Positions 1-12,139 of a stretch of DNA of 64,000 nucleotides are shown here, piece by piece. A program made the translations under genes and the position numbers. The DNA lies in contig JAQFVV010000012.1 of NCBI GenBank assembly GCA_028023455.1, positions 3,314,023-3,378,022 of the forward strand, given 5' to 3'. The notes beneath the pieces were generated by a model that was not told where the DNA came from, searched no databases, and saw only the letters and a list, made by a program, of their open reading frames with translations. This DNA is from Epiperipatus broadwayi (lineage: Eukaryota; Onychophora; Udeonychophora; Euonychophora; Peripatidae). How positions within the stretch are numbered: position 1 is the first letter of the stretch; the number at the start of each line of letters is the position of its first letter.

Positions 1-352
1 TAAGATTAATAAACATTGACTTATTACATATTGCTTTTGAATCAAATTATTGATTTACTCTTGCAAAAAAAAGACTGTAACTTTAAAAAGACACACATAA
101 AGTCCCCCAAAAAAATTAGAAAAAGCCCCGTGACTTTAAAGGCACACACAAACTCAAAAACAAGATAAGATTAATAAGCATTTACTTATTATGTCTTGCT
201 TTTGAATAAAAGTATTGATTTACTCTTGCAAAAAAAAGACCATAATTTTAAAAAGACACACATAAAGTCCCAAAAAAAAAGTAGAAAAACACCGTAACTT
301 TAAAAACACACACACACAAACTAAAAAAAAAGATAAGATTAATAAGCATTTA
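1..352. repeat. Tandem repeat, ~166-bp unit, cut by window edge
   Basis: The word TAAGATTAATAA recurs at about 1, 166 and 334, giving two nearly full units of 165-168 bp and the start of a third. Each unit has a tract of A after CTCTTGC and an internal run of ACACAC. Units differ by scattered substitutions and by A-tract length. The array probably continues to the left of the window. No coding potential seen. Confidence 0.85.
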
Positions 353-659
353 CAAAAATGAAAAAACTAACATCATATAATAGTATTAGTTAGTAGAATA
401 TTTTATTACAAATCTAAGAAATCAGATCTTTTTAGATCAAATCGATCATTTAGGTCCAGCCCGGAATCGTTATATGTATATGTTTTTGATTAGCATCAAC
501 GCCATCCTGTGGCAAACACCAGGGATGAGAAAACAACCAAATATTATTTTAGTCTTTTAAAATTTTTACTATTAATTTGTTAATATGTTAGAAACAATTG
601 TTTTAGCAAAATAATATATGCAGTGAAAAACTTACTAAGAAATAGGTAACAACATTTGT
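353..659. other. Spacer with one GC-richer patch
   Basis: AT-rich spacer. A short patch at about 455-535 (GTCCAGCCCGGAATCG ... CCATCCTGTGGCAAACACC) is clearly richer in G and C than its surroundings and could be a piece of an old dispersed repeat. No reading frame or known RNA was recognised. Confidence 0.4.
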
Positions 660-1628
660 TTGTCTATTGCATATCTTTGTAGGACAGTTGAATGAAGTCC
701 AGAATATTAACTGATATGTGCAGAAATATATTTCAGATTCAACAATAAACACTTTTGATAATAAAATTGTATGGAAAAAAATTGTAGATAAAACAAAAAT
801 TGATAATTGAAAACTGTTTGAATTGGAAATCTCATATTTTAAATGGTAATTTATCTATATTAAAATCAATTTCATTAATTTGCATCTGTTAAAATAATAA
901 TAAACACATATGAATAAATATATTTAAATATATATATTATCAATTTATCAATTATATTTTGAAAGTTTAAAACTTTTTTGTGGACATAATTTAAAATTTT
1001 TAATTTATGAAAATATATAAATCACTGCCAAGTTCAATATATTTTTAATCATAAGTTGCGGATTTATATCTAAAGTAGAATATATTTGAAATGCTTCATA
1101 GCTATATTATTTAATAAGTCACACTCCCTTTTAAATAAAGAAAGCTCGAATTTTAAATGGGAGCAGAATAATATAACTATAGAGTATTTCAAATATATTT
1201 TACTTTAAATATAAATCTGCAACCTGAGTTTAAAAATATAATGAGCTTGTCAGTAATTTATACCTTTTCAAAAACTAAAATTTTAAATTATGTCCATGAA
1301 AAAGTTTTAAACTTTTAAACTATGATTGATTGATAAAGTGACAAAATGTTTTTTAAATATGTATTTATATATACTGATGCAAATTAATGAAATTGATTTT
1401 AAATTTAGATAAATTTGCCATTTAAAATATAAGATTTCCAACTGAAACAGTTTTTAATTCTCAAACTTCAATCTTTTCATACAACCTTATTATCAAAAAT
1501 GTTCATTGTTGAATAAATCTGAAATATATATATATATATATATATATATTTCAGATTTATATCAACATATATATATATATATATATATATTCTAGACTTC
1601 ATCCAACAGTCCTATGAATATATGTCTC
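660..1628. repeat. Long imperfect palindrome (foldback), ~970 bp
   Basis: The left arm (about 660-1130) reads, in reverse complement, as the right arm (about 1160-1628). For example, GGACAGTTGAATGAAGTC near 683 matches the reverse complement of GACTTCATCCAACAGTCC near 1596, and CTCCCTTTTAAA at the centre faces TTTAAATGGGAG. The arms are diverged and the right arm has gained (TA)n tracts at 1524-1549 and 1569-1590. It has no open reading frame. It is most simply a non-autonomous foldback element or an old inverted duplication. Confidence 0.8.
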
Positions 1629-1904
1629 AGTATAAACAAATTTTGTTTCCAAACATTTCCACTGCAAATATTATTTTCATAAAACATTTATTTATAAAAG
1701 ATGAAAATATTAATGGCAAAAATTTTTACACCAGAAAAATATTCTTACTCCATTAATTCTTTCTAACAATGATATGATAGATTTAAAGATAGCAATTAAT
1801 ATCATTTCATATATTTTATATAAATATCAGCCAGCATTATGCCTTGTTTGTAAAGTAATATATACATATAATATTTTAAATAAAAATATATTTTATATGT
1901 GGAG
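1629..1904. other. AT-rich spacer
   Basis: Nothing recognisable beyond low-complexity AT-rich sequence. Confidence 0.5.
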
Positions 1905-2290
1905 TCTATATGTAATATAGAGGGTTTGAACACAGACATTCAAGCTGACTTCAGCCATTCACTTTATCTCATACAATTGATACACATAATCACACATGTA
2001 AAAAAGATAAATAATGTCCAATATATGTATTTTGTGCTGAACCAGCATTCATCAGTTGGTCCAGGTCATCATCTCCCACACATACTGTATATATAATCAC
2101 TGCTTGATTTATATTAAGATAGTGAATCTTCACACTTTAATGAACAAGCTTCAATCCACTCCAGTCTCCAATCTTCAGCAGTCCATATCATTGAAAATCT
2201 GATGATAGAACACCCAAATTTCTTATTAATGCGAATATTATTGTCATGCCCATGTTGACTTTAAGTCACCTTGACTCATCATGTATATGA
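1905..2290. mobile_element. Foldback family 1 (FB1), single-arm copy
   Basis: This begins near the terminal word GGGTTTGAACACAGAC and is collinear with the left arm of the larger element at 7838-8215. Shared blocks include ATCAGTTGGTCCAG, ATATTAAGATAG and GAAAATCTGATGATAGAA. Only one arm is present, so it is a half element or the product of a deletion. A 65-codon open frame inside it is a by-product, because it is not kept open in the other copies. Confidence 0.75.
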
Positions 2291-2396
2291 CCTTGTTCAT
2301 TTAAATACATAGAAGAGGAGTGGGAAAGATACAGGCTGAATTTGTAGTAGTTTAAATACAAGTATATTTTATATATCTAATCTAGATCTAATACAG

Positions 2397-2700
2397 TAAA
2401 TTTGAACACAGGCATTCAAGCGCTCTTCGGCCATCCTCTTTATCTCATACATCCAAAACACATGATCACACACACGAAAAAAGATAAATAATATACAATA
2501 TACATTTTTGTGCTGAATCAGCACTCATTACATATATGTGTTCGAGATGATGATCTGGACCAATTGGTGAGTGCTGGTTTAGTACAAAATACACACATTG
2601 GAGATCATTTATCTTTTTTACATATGTGTGGTCATGTGTATCAGTTGTATGAGATATAATGAATTGCTGAAGGGAGTTTGAAAGTCTGTGTTCAAACCCC
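2397..2700. mobile_element. FB1 short palindromic copy
   Basis: The left end TTTGAACACAGGCATTCAAG (near 2401) is the inverse of the right end TTTGAAAGTCTGTGTTCAAA (2672-2695). The arms are about 145 bp each and meet near 2548. Internal blocks (AAAAAGATAAATAAT, GTGCTGAATCAGCACTCA) match the outer parts of the arms at 7838-8690. It looks like a deleted derivative of the larger element. Confidence 0.8.
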
Positions 2701-2917
<217 letters not shown>

Positions 2918-3086
2918 TATTCAAAACAATACAATAATTAATACAGTAAACAATATTTTAAAAAACATATATATATACCAATTTAATAGAAGTACTTTTA
3001 ACTATCTATGTAGTCGTTATCAACTAGATTCAAATTGTATTAGAAAAAACCGTTACAAATGTAATAAAAAAGTAATTCGTCATACA

Positions 3087-3445
3087 TCAATTTTCCCACA
3101 ATTCATTAATTTTTATATTGGCAGTTTGTCTGTTTATCAACTGTTGCTTTTCACTTTTTATTAACATAGCTTCTTTAATTTTGCGTTTATTATTATTTCT
3201 TTCAATACACAAAATCTTAACTTTATTAAAATCAAAATCAAAACCATAATTACATGTTACATTATGATCAAAAAATACTGATGGTGATACATCATCATTT
3301 CTAACATTCTCTTGTCTTGATTTTTGCACTCGTTTATATAACAACAAATGTTCCTTTGATCTTTTCTCCAATGTACATCGAGATTCCCCAATATATGCCT
3401 TTCCACAAATACACAGCCATTTATATATTGCACAACTTTGATTTA
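3087..3445 (-). pseudogene. Penelope-like element relic: GIY-YIG endonuclease end
   Basis: Minus-strand translation gives a diverged GIY-YIG nuclease, the C-terminal domain of Penelope-like retroelements. The block CICGKAYIGES (about 3383-3415) carries the YIG motif after two cysteines. It is followed by TLEKRSKEH (R and H of the nuclease core), FFDHNVTCNYGFDFDFNKVK, then ERNNNKRKIKEAMLIK with the conserved glutamate, and it ends at a stop near 3087. Most of this is open as a 94-codon frame, but no reverse transcriptase is found beside it, so it is a 5'-truncated relic. The same residues recur at 24519-24819 and, more distantly, in the nearly complete element at 27258-29648. Family assignment is firm; activity is not expected. 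Confidence 0.78.
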
Positions 3446-3719
3446 AAATACTACACCTATTATATATATATATATATATTATTAATTTCTAACAGAATAA
3501 AAATGATTTGGAATAACTAAATTGTTCATAGAAAGGATTTATATTAAAAAAAAAGTATTTTTAAAAATTGGTTGCTATATAGAAATGGTTGCTATAAAAC
3601 ACTTTAAGAGAATACATATTAATAATACATACTATGGCAAAATCTCTAGATGCAAAGAAAAAATAATTAGCTTTAATAACTTGCATCAGTAAAATGCGAT
3701 GATTTATGTTGGAGTTATC

Positions 3720-3762
3720 AATATATATATATTGTAACAGTAAATCAGTAAGTATTAGTCTG

Positions 3763-3793
<31 letters not shown>

Positions 3794-3813
3794 CATTACA
3801 ATATATGATTTAC

Positions 3814-3852
<39 letters not shown>
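3720..3852. repeat. Dinucleotide AT arrays with duplicated repeat end
   Basis: (TA)n tracts at about 3768-3793 and 3818-3852 alternate with copies of TAAATCAGTAAGTATTAGTC, the left end of the dispersed repeat that follows. The end has therefore been duplicated and partly inverted together with the microsatellite. Confidence 0.7.
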
Positions 3853-3856
<4 letters not shown>

Positions 3857-4385
3857 AATAGTAAATCAGTAAGTATTAGTCTGGTGTGATATGTAGTAAA
3901 CAGGGTCAGACACTTACCAAACAGTGACAGCACAAATCTTAAATGAACTTTCCCAAATATATTTAATGAAATCTAATGAGAAATCAGTTTCACATGTAAT
4001 GTCTGTTACACACTAATGTATGTGAACATTAACATTTATAAAATATCTCAGGATTTTAGGACAATTTATATGCTACCAGGTATATAATCATTCATCAAGA
4101 TTTATATGGCTAGTGTAATCTTAAAAGTAAAAAACACTATATCTTACTTTTTATTTCTCAGGGATTTAATTTCATTTAACTATAATACTAATAACAAGAC
4201 TGATATACCCTATTATTTAAATAAAAGTTTCATTTGGATATGGGTGAATACAAATGGCCATTTTTTAGTGGAATCCAGCTCATATCTTATAGCATACAAC
4301 TATAACTGGTTAACAATTGTGAATGAACTTCCTCAAAATGATTTAATAAGTAATATCCACTTGATTACCATATTACTTTGGATAT
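3853..4385 (+). repeat. Dispersed repeat Rep-1, copy 1
   Basis: A ~530-bp segment collinear with 16040-16565. Shared words include ACAATTTATATGCTACCAGG, ATACTAATAACAAGACTGAT and ATCCAGCTCATATCTT. Overall identity looks like 75-80 percent with many small indels. A 93-codon open frame at 4106-4387 is not conserved in the other copy, so this is a non-coding dispersed repeat. Its ends carry no clear inverted repeats, and its class is unknown. Confidence 0.75.
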
Positions 4386-4654
4386 AAAATGCTTTTTTGC
4401 CAAATTTTGAACCCATAAAAGGGAGCTGCATCTTAAATTTGAACCTAATATTTTTAACATATTATTTCTGCAGATTTTTGCTTTATGCTATACATGCACA
4501 GAGTATTATTATCACAATCATTGATATTCTTGTGTAGAATAGTGTGTTAAATGCTTTTTAATCAAAAGAAAAAAATAACAGCAAATGTCAATATCTTACA
4601 GATTAATCTAATAAACAGCTTTAACTCTTTCTCAAACTGCTCCTTTTAATATTG
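4386..4654. other. AT-rich spacer
   Basis: No gene, repeat pair or RNA recognised. Confidence 0.4.
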
Positions 4655-5107
4655 TTTTGCCAATTTTACCATTATTCTATCAAGAAAATTGTACTGAATA
4701 ATCTTTAAAATTGTTTATAACTAATAAATCAATACAACAATGCAATAAGAACCTGCCTTTACTCTGGTTGATTATTTTTATTCTCTACATAAGAGAGTGC
4801 CTGCCAATGATTTTTACAGTTCTGATATCTTTTTTTTGATTTTCAAAGTATAAACATATGTTTTAGAATCATTTAACTGTATTTTGCCAATTTTATCATT
4901 ATTTTATCAAGAATATTGTACTGAATAACATTTAGAATTTTTTAAAACTAATGAATCAATACAACATTGAAATAAGAACCTGCCTTCATTCTGATTGATT
5001 GTTTCTTATCCTCTACACAAGAGAGTGCCCAACAACAATTTTGATTGTTCCAATATCTTCGTATTCATTTTCAAAGTAAAAATGTATGTTTTAGAATCTT
5101 TTTGTAC
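4655..5107. repeat. Tandem duplication, ~227-bp unit
   Basis: Two adjacent diverged copies (about 4655-4880 and 4881-5107). Each begins TTTTGCCAATTTTA(C/T)CATTATT, passes through AATAAGAACCTGCCTT and AAGAGAGTGCC, and ends near TATGTTTTAGAATC. Identity is about 80 percent. No coding potential. Confidence 0.8.
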
Positions 5108-7837
5108 ACATTTATAATTTTTTTCAAAAATTATTTATGAAAATATAAATTATTTTAGAATAATAATTCAGATTTTAATAAAAAATTACTTATATACAAA
5201 AACAAATTGAAAAAGAAATCAATGACCTATGGCTGCCATTTGTAATTGGATGACAAAATTACATTTTATATTGATCGCTATAGATTATTTTTGCTATTTA
5301 TAAAGAGAAATTTATTTTTAAAAAACTCTCATTTTCTTTCATTTGCAATTTTAGAAAAGGTTTTTAATCAAATGGAAAAGGATTTACTGGCAACATTAAA
5401 TCTCAATACCATAATTTAATTTTATTTTTCGTTGAAAAAAAAAAAAACATTACTGTATTTACACCAAAACATCTTTGTAATGAAAATAATATACATATAA
5501 TTTTGAATGTGTTTTGCAGTCTTGGAAAAATATACCAAGTCTTTCTTAAAATGTTGCATTGCTAACAATTTAAATGACATGAAGATTATGTACTCTGGTG
5601 GCATAGCAAAGATGTGAATTCAAGCTCTGAAAGTAATGATATAGAAAGTACAAATATGTCTGAAAAAGATTTGCAATAAATTAGGTGAACTTATTGTATT
5701 TATATTAGTTTTTTTTTAAACATATATAAACATGTTTTTTTATTTTCAATAAAATCATTTAAAATTTTTTGAAAGTTTTTTATATTCCAAATAATACAGT
5801 ATATCTATAAAAATTATGAAAGTAACTCTGAAATTGTAATTAAAATTATGTGACTGTATTTTTAATCTGAATGATACACAAGCCATTATTTATAAATAAA
5901 TAATTTTATTAACAAAATATTAATGTGAACAACTATTAAATAAAATCAGAATAAATATAAATAAAATAAGTTTAATAGCTTTACTCACATTTTTTGAAAA
6001 TATATTTATATATAAGCACTATTACTAACTAATATCAAATAGACTCAAATGCTGTTGGATTATATATGATACTAAATATCAACAGATTTATCAAATAAAA
6101 TTGCCAATATATCAGATATGAGTAAATATTAAATATAATAAACAAATATTAGTGAAGTCATCTCAGTTTTATAAAATCTTAAATATATCCTCTATCGGAG
6201 CATTTCCACCTACATTGGTATCTATTTAAATTTTGGTCATTTATTTCTGAGTATAACAATTAACCCTTATGGAACAAATATAATGTTTTATATAGTGTAA
6301 AGCTAATAAACAATAAATTTCATCTCAGACCTTTAGATATGGACTTAACCCCTTATTTATAACTGTTTTTTACATTATTATTTTTAAAAGTAAACTTTAA
6401 AACATCATTTATAATTATGAAGTACATTTGTATAATAAATATTAGCAACTCAAAAATATAAATATAAGATCTATAAAACAAGAGTATCTCTAAAATCAAT
6501 ATGCACATTCAATAACATTAATAACAGTAATAGCAACTTATCTTTAATAATAAGTACACACACACATCTTAATATTAATTAAAATATTTTAAACATTTTA
6601 CCTGAGCTTGAGAATGGTGAAAACATTGTGAAAACATGTATCTATGCTATAAACTTTAAAATATTTATAATAATTATGACAATAAATAAATTGATAAAAT
6701 AATCTATTATTCATTAAAGATTCTATGTACATACTTAATTATAAAGTACAGTAAATACATTTATTTATTTATCATTATTACATAAATTATTTTCTTCTTT
6801 CAAATTTATTTATATATATATAACCTTCGATTTGTTGCAATATGTGTTTATTGTTCTGAAGTTAAGAACAGGTCAAATAATATTCCTTTGATGGATGTAT
6901 ATGCATTTATGGTACATTATTTCTTTTAGAATAGCAATAACAAATTTGTTTACAATAATCTTCAGCAAATCTTAGTAGTAATTATTTAACATTTCCCAAG
7001 GCAATTGGATTTCATGTTGGTTTATCCATTAGAGGGTGAGAGTTGATATTATGTTTATCAGTTTCAAAAGAATATTTTTGCAAGATTGTATGCAATATTG
7101 TCAAATTAAATTTAAACTTTGTAGATGTGTTCTAAGTAAAGTATCTACATAAATTAAAAACAAAGATAAAATTCATTGTCTTTTGTATCACATTTCAATG
7201 GTTTTAAAATATTTGAAGGTTCCAATGTTTTGGCTGCATATTTGTAATTTCCAGATTAGATGAAAATCTATCCAATTTAATTTTTATATATTGGTATGAC
7301 AATGTAAGCATTGAATATGATTGATGCTGATGATGACTGAGTGATCCTCTCCATTCTTAAGGTGTATGTATTATGGTTCCTCTAGCCAAACACGGTAGGC
7401 AATAACATAACCATAATGTCAGATTTTAAAATCTACAGCTTATAAATTCTCAAATCAAGCTTTAACATAGCAAAATCTCAAAGTTCTGGGGACCTTCTTT
7501 TATACAGTTTTAGCATGTGATTGATAAATGACATTAATTCGAACTCTTATTCCATTCAAGTGCAGTTGGTACATGAAATCTGGTTTCAGTTGATGTAATA
7601 TTTTTTCCAATTGATAAAATTTTTCTTCTTGCTTTCAATAAGTAGCAAAAGTAGCTTATTAATTTACATTTAACAAATATGAAACATTTGAAATAAAATT
7701 ATTATAAAGCTTAAACTACAATTATTGGCTTTTATTTTAACACAAAATAAAATATTTATAATCCGCATCTCAAAATAAATCAGTTTTAACTTTAAATTTA
7801 ATGTTCACATGCTGTTACAACAATTACTATTACTATA
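5108..7837. other. Featureless AT-rich stretch
   Basis: About 2.7 kb with no long open frames, convincing splice-bounded exons or recognisable repeats. Only short homopolymer and TA tracts were seen (for example near 6810). It may hold diverged repeat relics that cannot be read by eye. Confidence 0.4.
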
Positions 7838-8690
7838 TAGGGTGTATGAGCACAGACTTTCAGATGACCCACAACTCTCCACACTATCTCATAACACTGA
7901 TACACTTGAACACATATATGTTGAAAAGATAAATAATCACCAATATACATATTTCATGCTAAACCAGTAATCATCAGTTGGTCCAGATTACCATCTCTAC
8001 ACATACATGCTATAAGTGCTCAGATATATATTAAGATAGCCAATTCTCATACTTTAATGGACAGGCTTCAATCTACTCCACACTCCAACTCTTCAACCGT
8101 CCATCCAATTGAAAATCTGATGATGGAATGCTCAAAGGCTACCCTGAGGCTGAGATTCGTGTCACACTCATGTTGACCTAAGATCAATCTGACCCCTCAT
8201 ATGCAGGACATAATACATTTAATACAACGGATGGGCAGACATCTCTACTATGTAACAACTGAAACACACAGGTTTATTAAATGGATTATGTCCTGCATAT
8301 GAGGGGTCAGATTGATCTTAGGTCAACATGGGTGTGACAAGAATCTCAGCCTCAGGGTGGCCTTTGAGCATTCCATCATCAGATTTTCAATTGGATGGAT
8401 GGTTGAAGAGTTGGAGTGTGGTGTAGATTGAAGCCTGTCCATTAAAGTATGAGAATTAGCTATCTTAATATATATCTGAGCACTTATAGCATATAAGTGT
8501 AGAGATGGTAATCTGGACCAACTGATGATTGCTGGTTTAGCATGAAATACGTGTATTGGTGATTATTTATCTTTTCGACATATGGTGATTATTTATCTTT
8601 TCGACATATATGCGTTCAAGTGTATCAGTGTTATGAGATAGTGTGGAGAGTGATGGGTCGTCTGAAAGTCAGTGTTCATATACCCTATAT
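7838..8690. mobile_element. FB1 large foldback element
   Basis: A near-complete palindrome. The left arm (about 7838-8215) starts TATAGGGTGTATGAGCACAG. The right arm (about 8284-8690) ends with the inverse CAGTGTTCATATACCCTATA. They are separated by roughly 65 bp. Arm identity is about 90 percent or more (for example TGCAGGACATAATAC near 8204 against GGATTATGTCCTGCA near 8283). The right arm carries a 28-bp tandem duplication (GTGATTATTTATCTTTTCGACATAT twice, 8550-8605). The outside flanks share TGTTACAACAATTACTATTA-like sequence (about 7812 and 8735), which could be a long target duplication or part of an enclosing repeat. There is no transposase frame, so it is non-autonomous. Confidence 0.88.
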
Positions 8691-9599
8691 ATTACATATA
8701 TAAACACAGGTATATAATAAGCCTGTGTGTTTCAGCTGTAACAATTACTATTATATTTCTATGATTTTGTTCTATTCCCTTTTAAATATTAAAAAGTACT
8801 AGTTATTTTACATACATTCATGAGCATACTCACTTTTAAATATTAAATGTGTACTGTTTTACTTACAAGCGATTTTAAAATCAAATAAAAATTACTAAAA
8901 TTATTGTTCTGCTGCATCGATTTATTTAACTTATTAGTGGGTACTTAATGATAAAATGTTTTTTTAATATACTGTAGGGCTAGAAAATTAGATTTGTTGA
9001 TGAATATTATTTGTAAACTTTGGATTTGACTGTGATTTCTAAGATTTGATACAAGTATTTTTTTTAGCCTGTTTGAAAATACACCATATTGGATTTCCTT
9101 AGTAACGATAAGCAATTATATATACGGCATGATTTAAATTATTGTTGTTATTATGTTTGCCACATTTAGTATTAAGCGCTTAGGATTACTATTACGTTTG
9201 CCTCCCACTCCATTTATTTATTTACTATCTCACCAATTTCTAAATTAAACTTTCATTAAATATTTTAAGCATTGTTTAACGGATGACTATTCTTAATTTA
9301 CAATGATGAGCAGTTTTCTCAATTTTTTTTTTTTAAACAGGGAAGGGAGAATTTTAAAAAAAAAAAGTAATCCTTTTAAAATGCTTGGTTTCATTTAAAG
9401 ACTAAAATACAATTTATTGTTATAAACTTCATTTCAAAACATTTATTGTTATAAACTTGTACTATAAATTACAATGGCTCTCTAATTCCAAACTTACTTA
9501 TTTATTAAAGCATATTATGTAATATCACTTGCTTAAAATAAATATCATTTACTTAACATCCCTTTTTTATATTACTTATGTGTAACATGGTTGTAAACT
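8691..9599. other. AT-rich spacer
   Basis: No gene recognised. Two close copies of ATTTATTGTTATAAACTT at about 9411 and 9440 form a small direct duplication. Confidence 0.4.
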
Positions 9600-11600
9600 A
9601 CATGCATTATTAGTAACTCACAGACCTTCAGAGATTTCAAGCTATAACGCAGTTTCACCGATCTGCCTTTTAATTAGTTTGGAATGGTCCCTCATAAATA
9701 TTATAGAATTTCTAGAATCTGCATTTCTTAGGTCATTAACATGATAAACAATCCAAGGAGATTCTCTCTAATTTAATGCACATGCCTTAGATCTCTCCCT
9801 AACATTTTTACAGAAGTGGCCTCAGAATTTTTCACAGGATAACACACCTCCCCTCATGTACCAATATCTTTTTTTAACTTCTCTACATTAGTATTATCTT
9901 TTGGTGGATTAATATTTATAGATAGTTTTTTTTTTCAACAAAATCTATAATTTTTTACAGATCTATTATTAATTTTATATATTTCTTTATTATTTCACAC
10001 ATAACTACTATATATCAAGGAGTTTCCCTTTTTGACCTATAATTTATATCACTAATATGTTCACAAGTTTCTATTGCTTCAAGTATCTCCAACACTTCCT
10101 CCACAGTGTGCCAATCTGCTACATTATAATTTATATAATGTGTTTTGGGAAATTTCACCCTAAAATTTTTACAATTTGATACTCAGAGAAAGGGTGAGCT
10201 GTTAAGGTTTTCAGTATAGCAGCTTCTATTCTAAGTAATTTTGTATAATTTATATTACTTATATGATATTTCTCTTGTATCACTTGATATTTAATATTGT
10301 CTTGTCTTCCATTACTTCAAAAACTGGCAAGAAAACAATATTTGAAATCACCATAGGTAGTGGGTTTTTTAAACAGGGGTTACCACCAATCTCTGTTGGA
10401 CTCATATAATATATTACTAACAATAGCAAATTTTTATTTTTGTTTGAGTAAAATAATTCTTCCAAACTTTTAAGTATTCATTAGGGTTGTCACAATATTC
10501 CCCTCTAAATACTTTAATATGGATAAATCTAGAGATAATGGAATTGATTTGTTGAGTGTTTAACTCGTCATCACCAGAAAATAAGATATAGTCTTTCATC
10601 CTCCTGCATTGTTGCAATATTTCATTTGTTTGTAAAGTTTCATCAACATAAATTCACTTTGATTTCTCATTTCAGTTATAAAATTTATTTTTTTTAATTA
10701 AATTCTTTACCTTAGGTGGGACTATATTATTTTTAGTTGACAATTTTGTCAATGTAATTGATATCCCATTCTTTGTATCTTCATTATTTCCTATATTTTT
10801 TATTTCAAATACTGCACTTGTTGTTCTACATATGTTTTGCTTTCAAAATTGTTATTATCAATCTCATATAGTTTGCACTCAGTGGTAGCTATTTCAACAT
10901 CCATTTGCTGCTTATATTCTTTATTCTCCTCTAATTCTTTTTTTAATTCCATTATGGCATAACTGATATTTAGTTTCTGTGTTTATTTCTTCCCTGATAT
11001 CTTTATTACTATTGACTAACTGATCTGCTATGTGTTTATGTGCAAATTGCATTTCTTTTATTTCTTTTGCAGTTTTTTTTTTTTCAGTTTCTTCTTTGGT
11101 ATGAATCTTTTTTAGTTCCTATAATTCTTTCTCAGATATCTCATCAGTCTTAGTTCATCTATCTGTTCTATAAGTTCTTGACAAGCTTTTATTACTTCTT
11201 CTATTTTTGTTGTACATTTTAATATCAGTTTGTGATTTTTCATTTGTTTTTGAAAATTATCAATCTTGTTATTATTACTGTGTTACCATTTGCTTCCTTC
11301 ATTTTTACATTTTTCTATATCACCTTGCACAATATCAACTTTATTTTGAAATTCAATTTTACATTATCTAATGCCTTAAACATTTTATCCATTTCTTTGT
11401 TTGCTAAGTCAAATTTTTAAAACTCACATATTAATAGAGAATCTGAAAATTCTGTTTTGATTTCCTTCAATATAGTGTCGACATTTTGAAATTTATTATC
11501 TAAGTTTTCAAATCTAATATTCTAATTTTGAACGGACTTCTTTCTAAATTCTTTTAAGTCTGTTTTATACTCATTTAAAATAACGGTAAATTAATTGAAC
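9600..11600 (-). pseudogene. Decayed gag-like reading frame (retroelement relic)
   Basis: On the minus strand, protein-like stretches follow one another in several frames with stops between them. The first part (about 11600-10900) is rich in K, E and L with heptad-like spacing, for example KIEEVIKACQELIEQIDELR, suggesting a coiled coil. The middle reads ILFSGDDELNTQQINSIISR and EYLKVWKNYFTQTK (10620-10450). Then comes ADWHTVEEVLEILEAIETC (about 10125-10060). Near 9837-9790 is a broken zinc-knuckle-like patch, CEKF then GHF after a stop, followed by protein-like sequence (PWIVYHVNDLRNAD) down to about 9600. This order resembles a retroelement Gag running toward protease. No reverse transcriptase follows. 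The coding decay is clear; the Gag assignment is inference. Confidence 0.42.
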
Positions 11601-12139
11601 ATACTAAATATTTTTTACACAATAATAGGTGTTATGGTCTCATTATGGATTTCTCACAACAAATCATTGGTGGCTTTAATATTAATTTAATAACTAAGTA
11701 CTATTATATTTTAGTAAAACATTATATATTTTAACTAAAATAAGTAGAACAAATTTTACTTACTATTATTATCACTATTCAGATACAATAATCAGAATAA
11801 ACTGTACTTTTATTTTTATGTAAGATCTCAAAAAACATTCCCTTCAAATCATCAAACCCCAGATCATCATAAACCAAAACAAAATACACCAATAATGTAA
11901 TGGTTATTATAGCCTCAAAAACATCCATTTCCATTTATAAATAATAGGAACATTTATACCTGAAATGGCAATTAAAAAAACTATGATACATAATAAGGTA
12001 AACACCACCATTCTAATAAATAAAATAAATTATTATTCCTTTAAAAAATAATGATCATCATCTCTGGCCACATTTTAAAACATATGCAAAATTTCCAGTT
12101 TTCAAAATTAAACACACACTCTATTTATCTCTGTGTATA
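11601..12139. other. AT-rich spacer
   Basis: Nothing recognised. Confidence 0.4.

Noticed and set aside
4106-4387. 93-codon + strand open frame
   Set aside because: It lies in dispersed repeat Rep-1 and is broken by indels in the second copy at 16040-16565.
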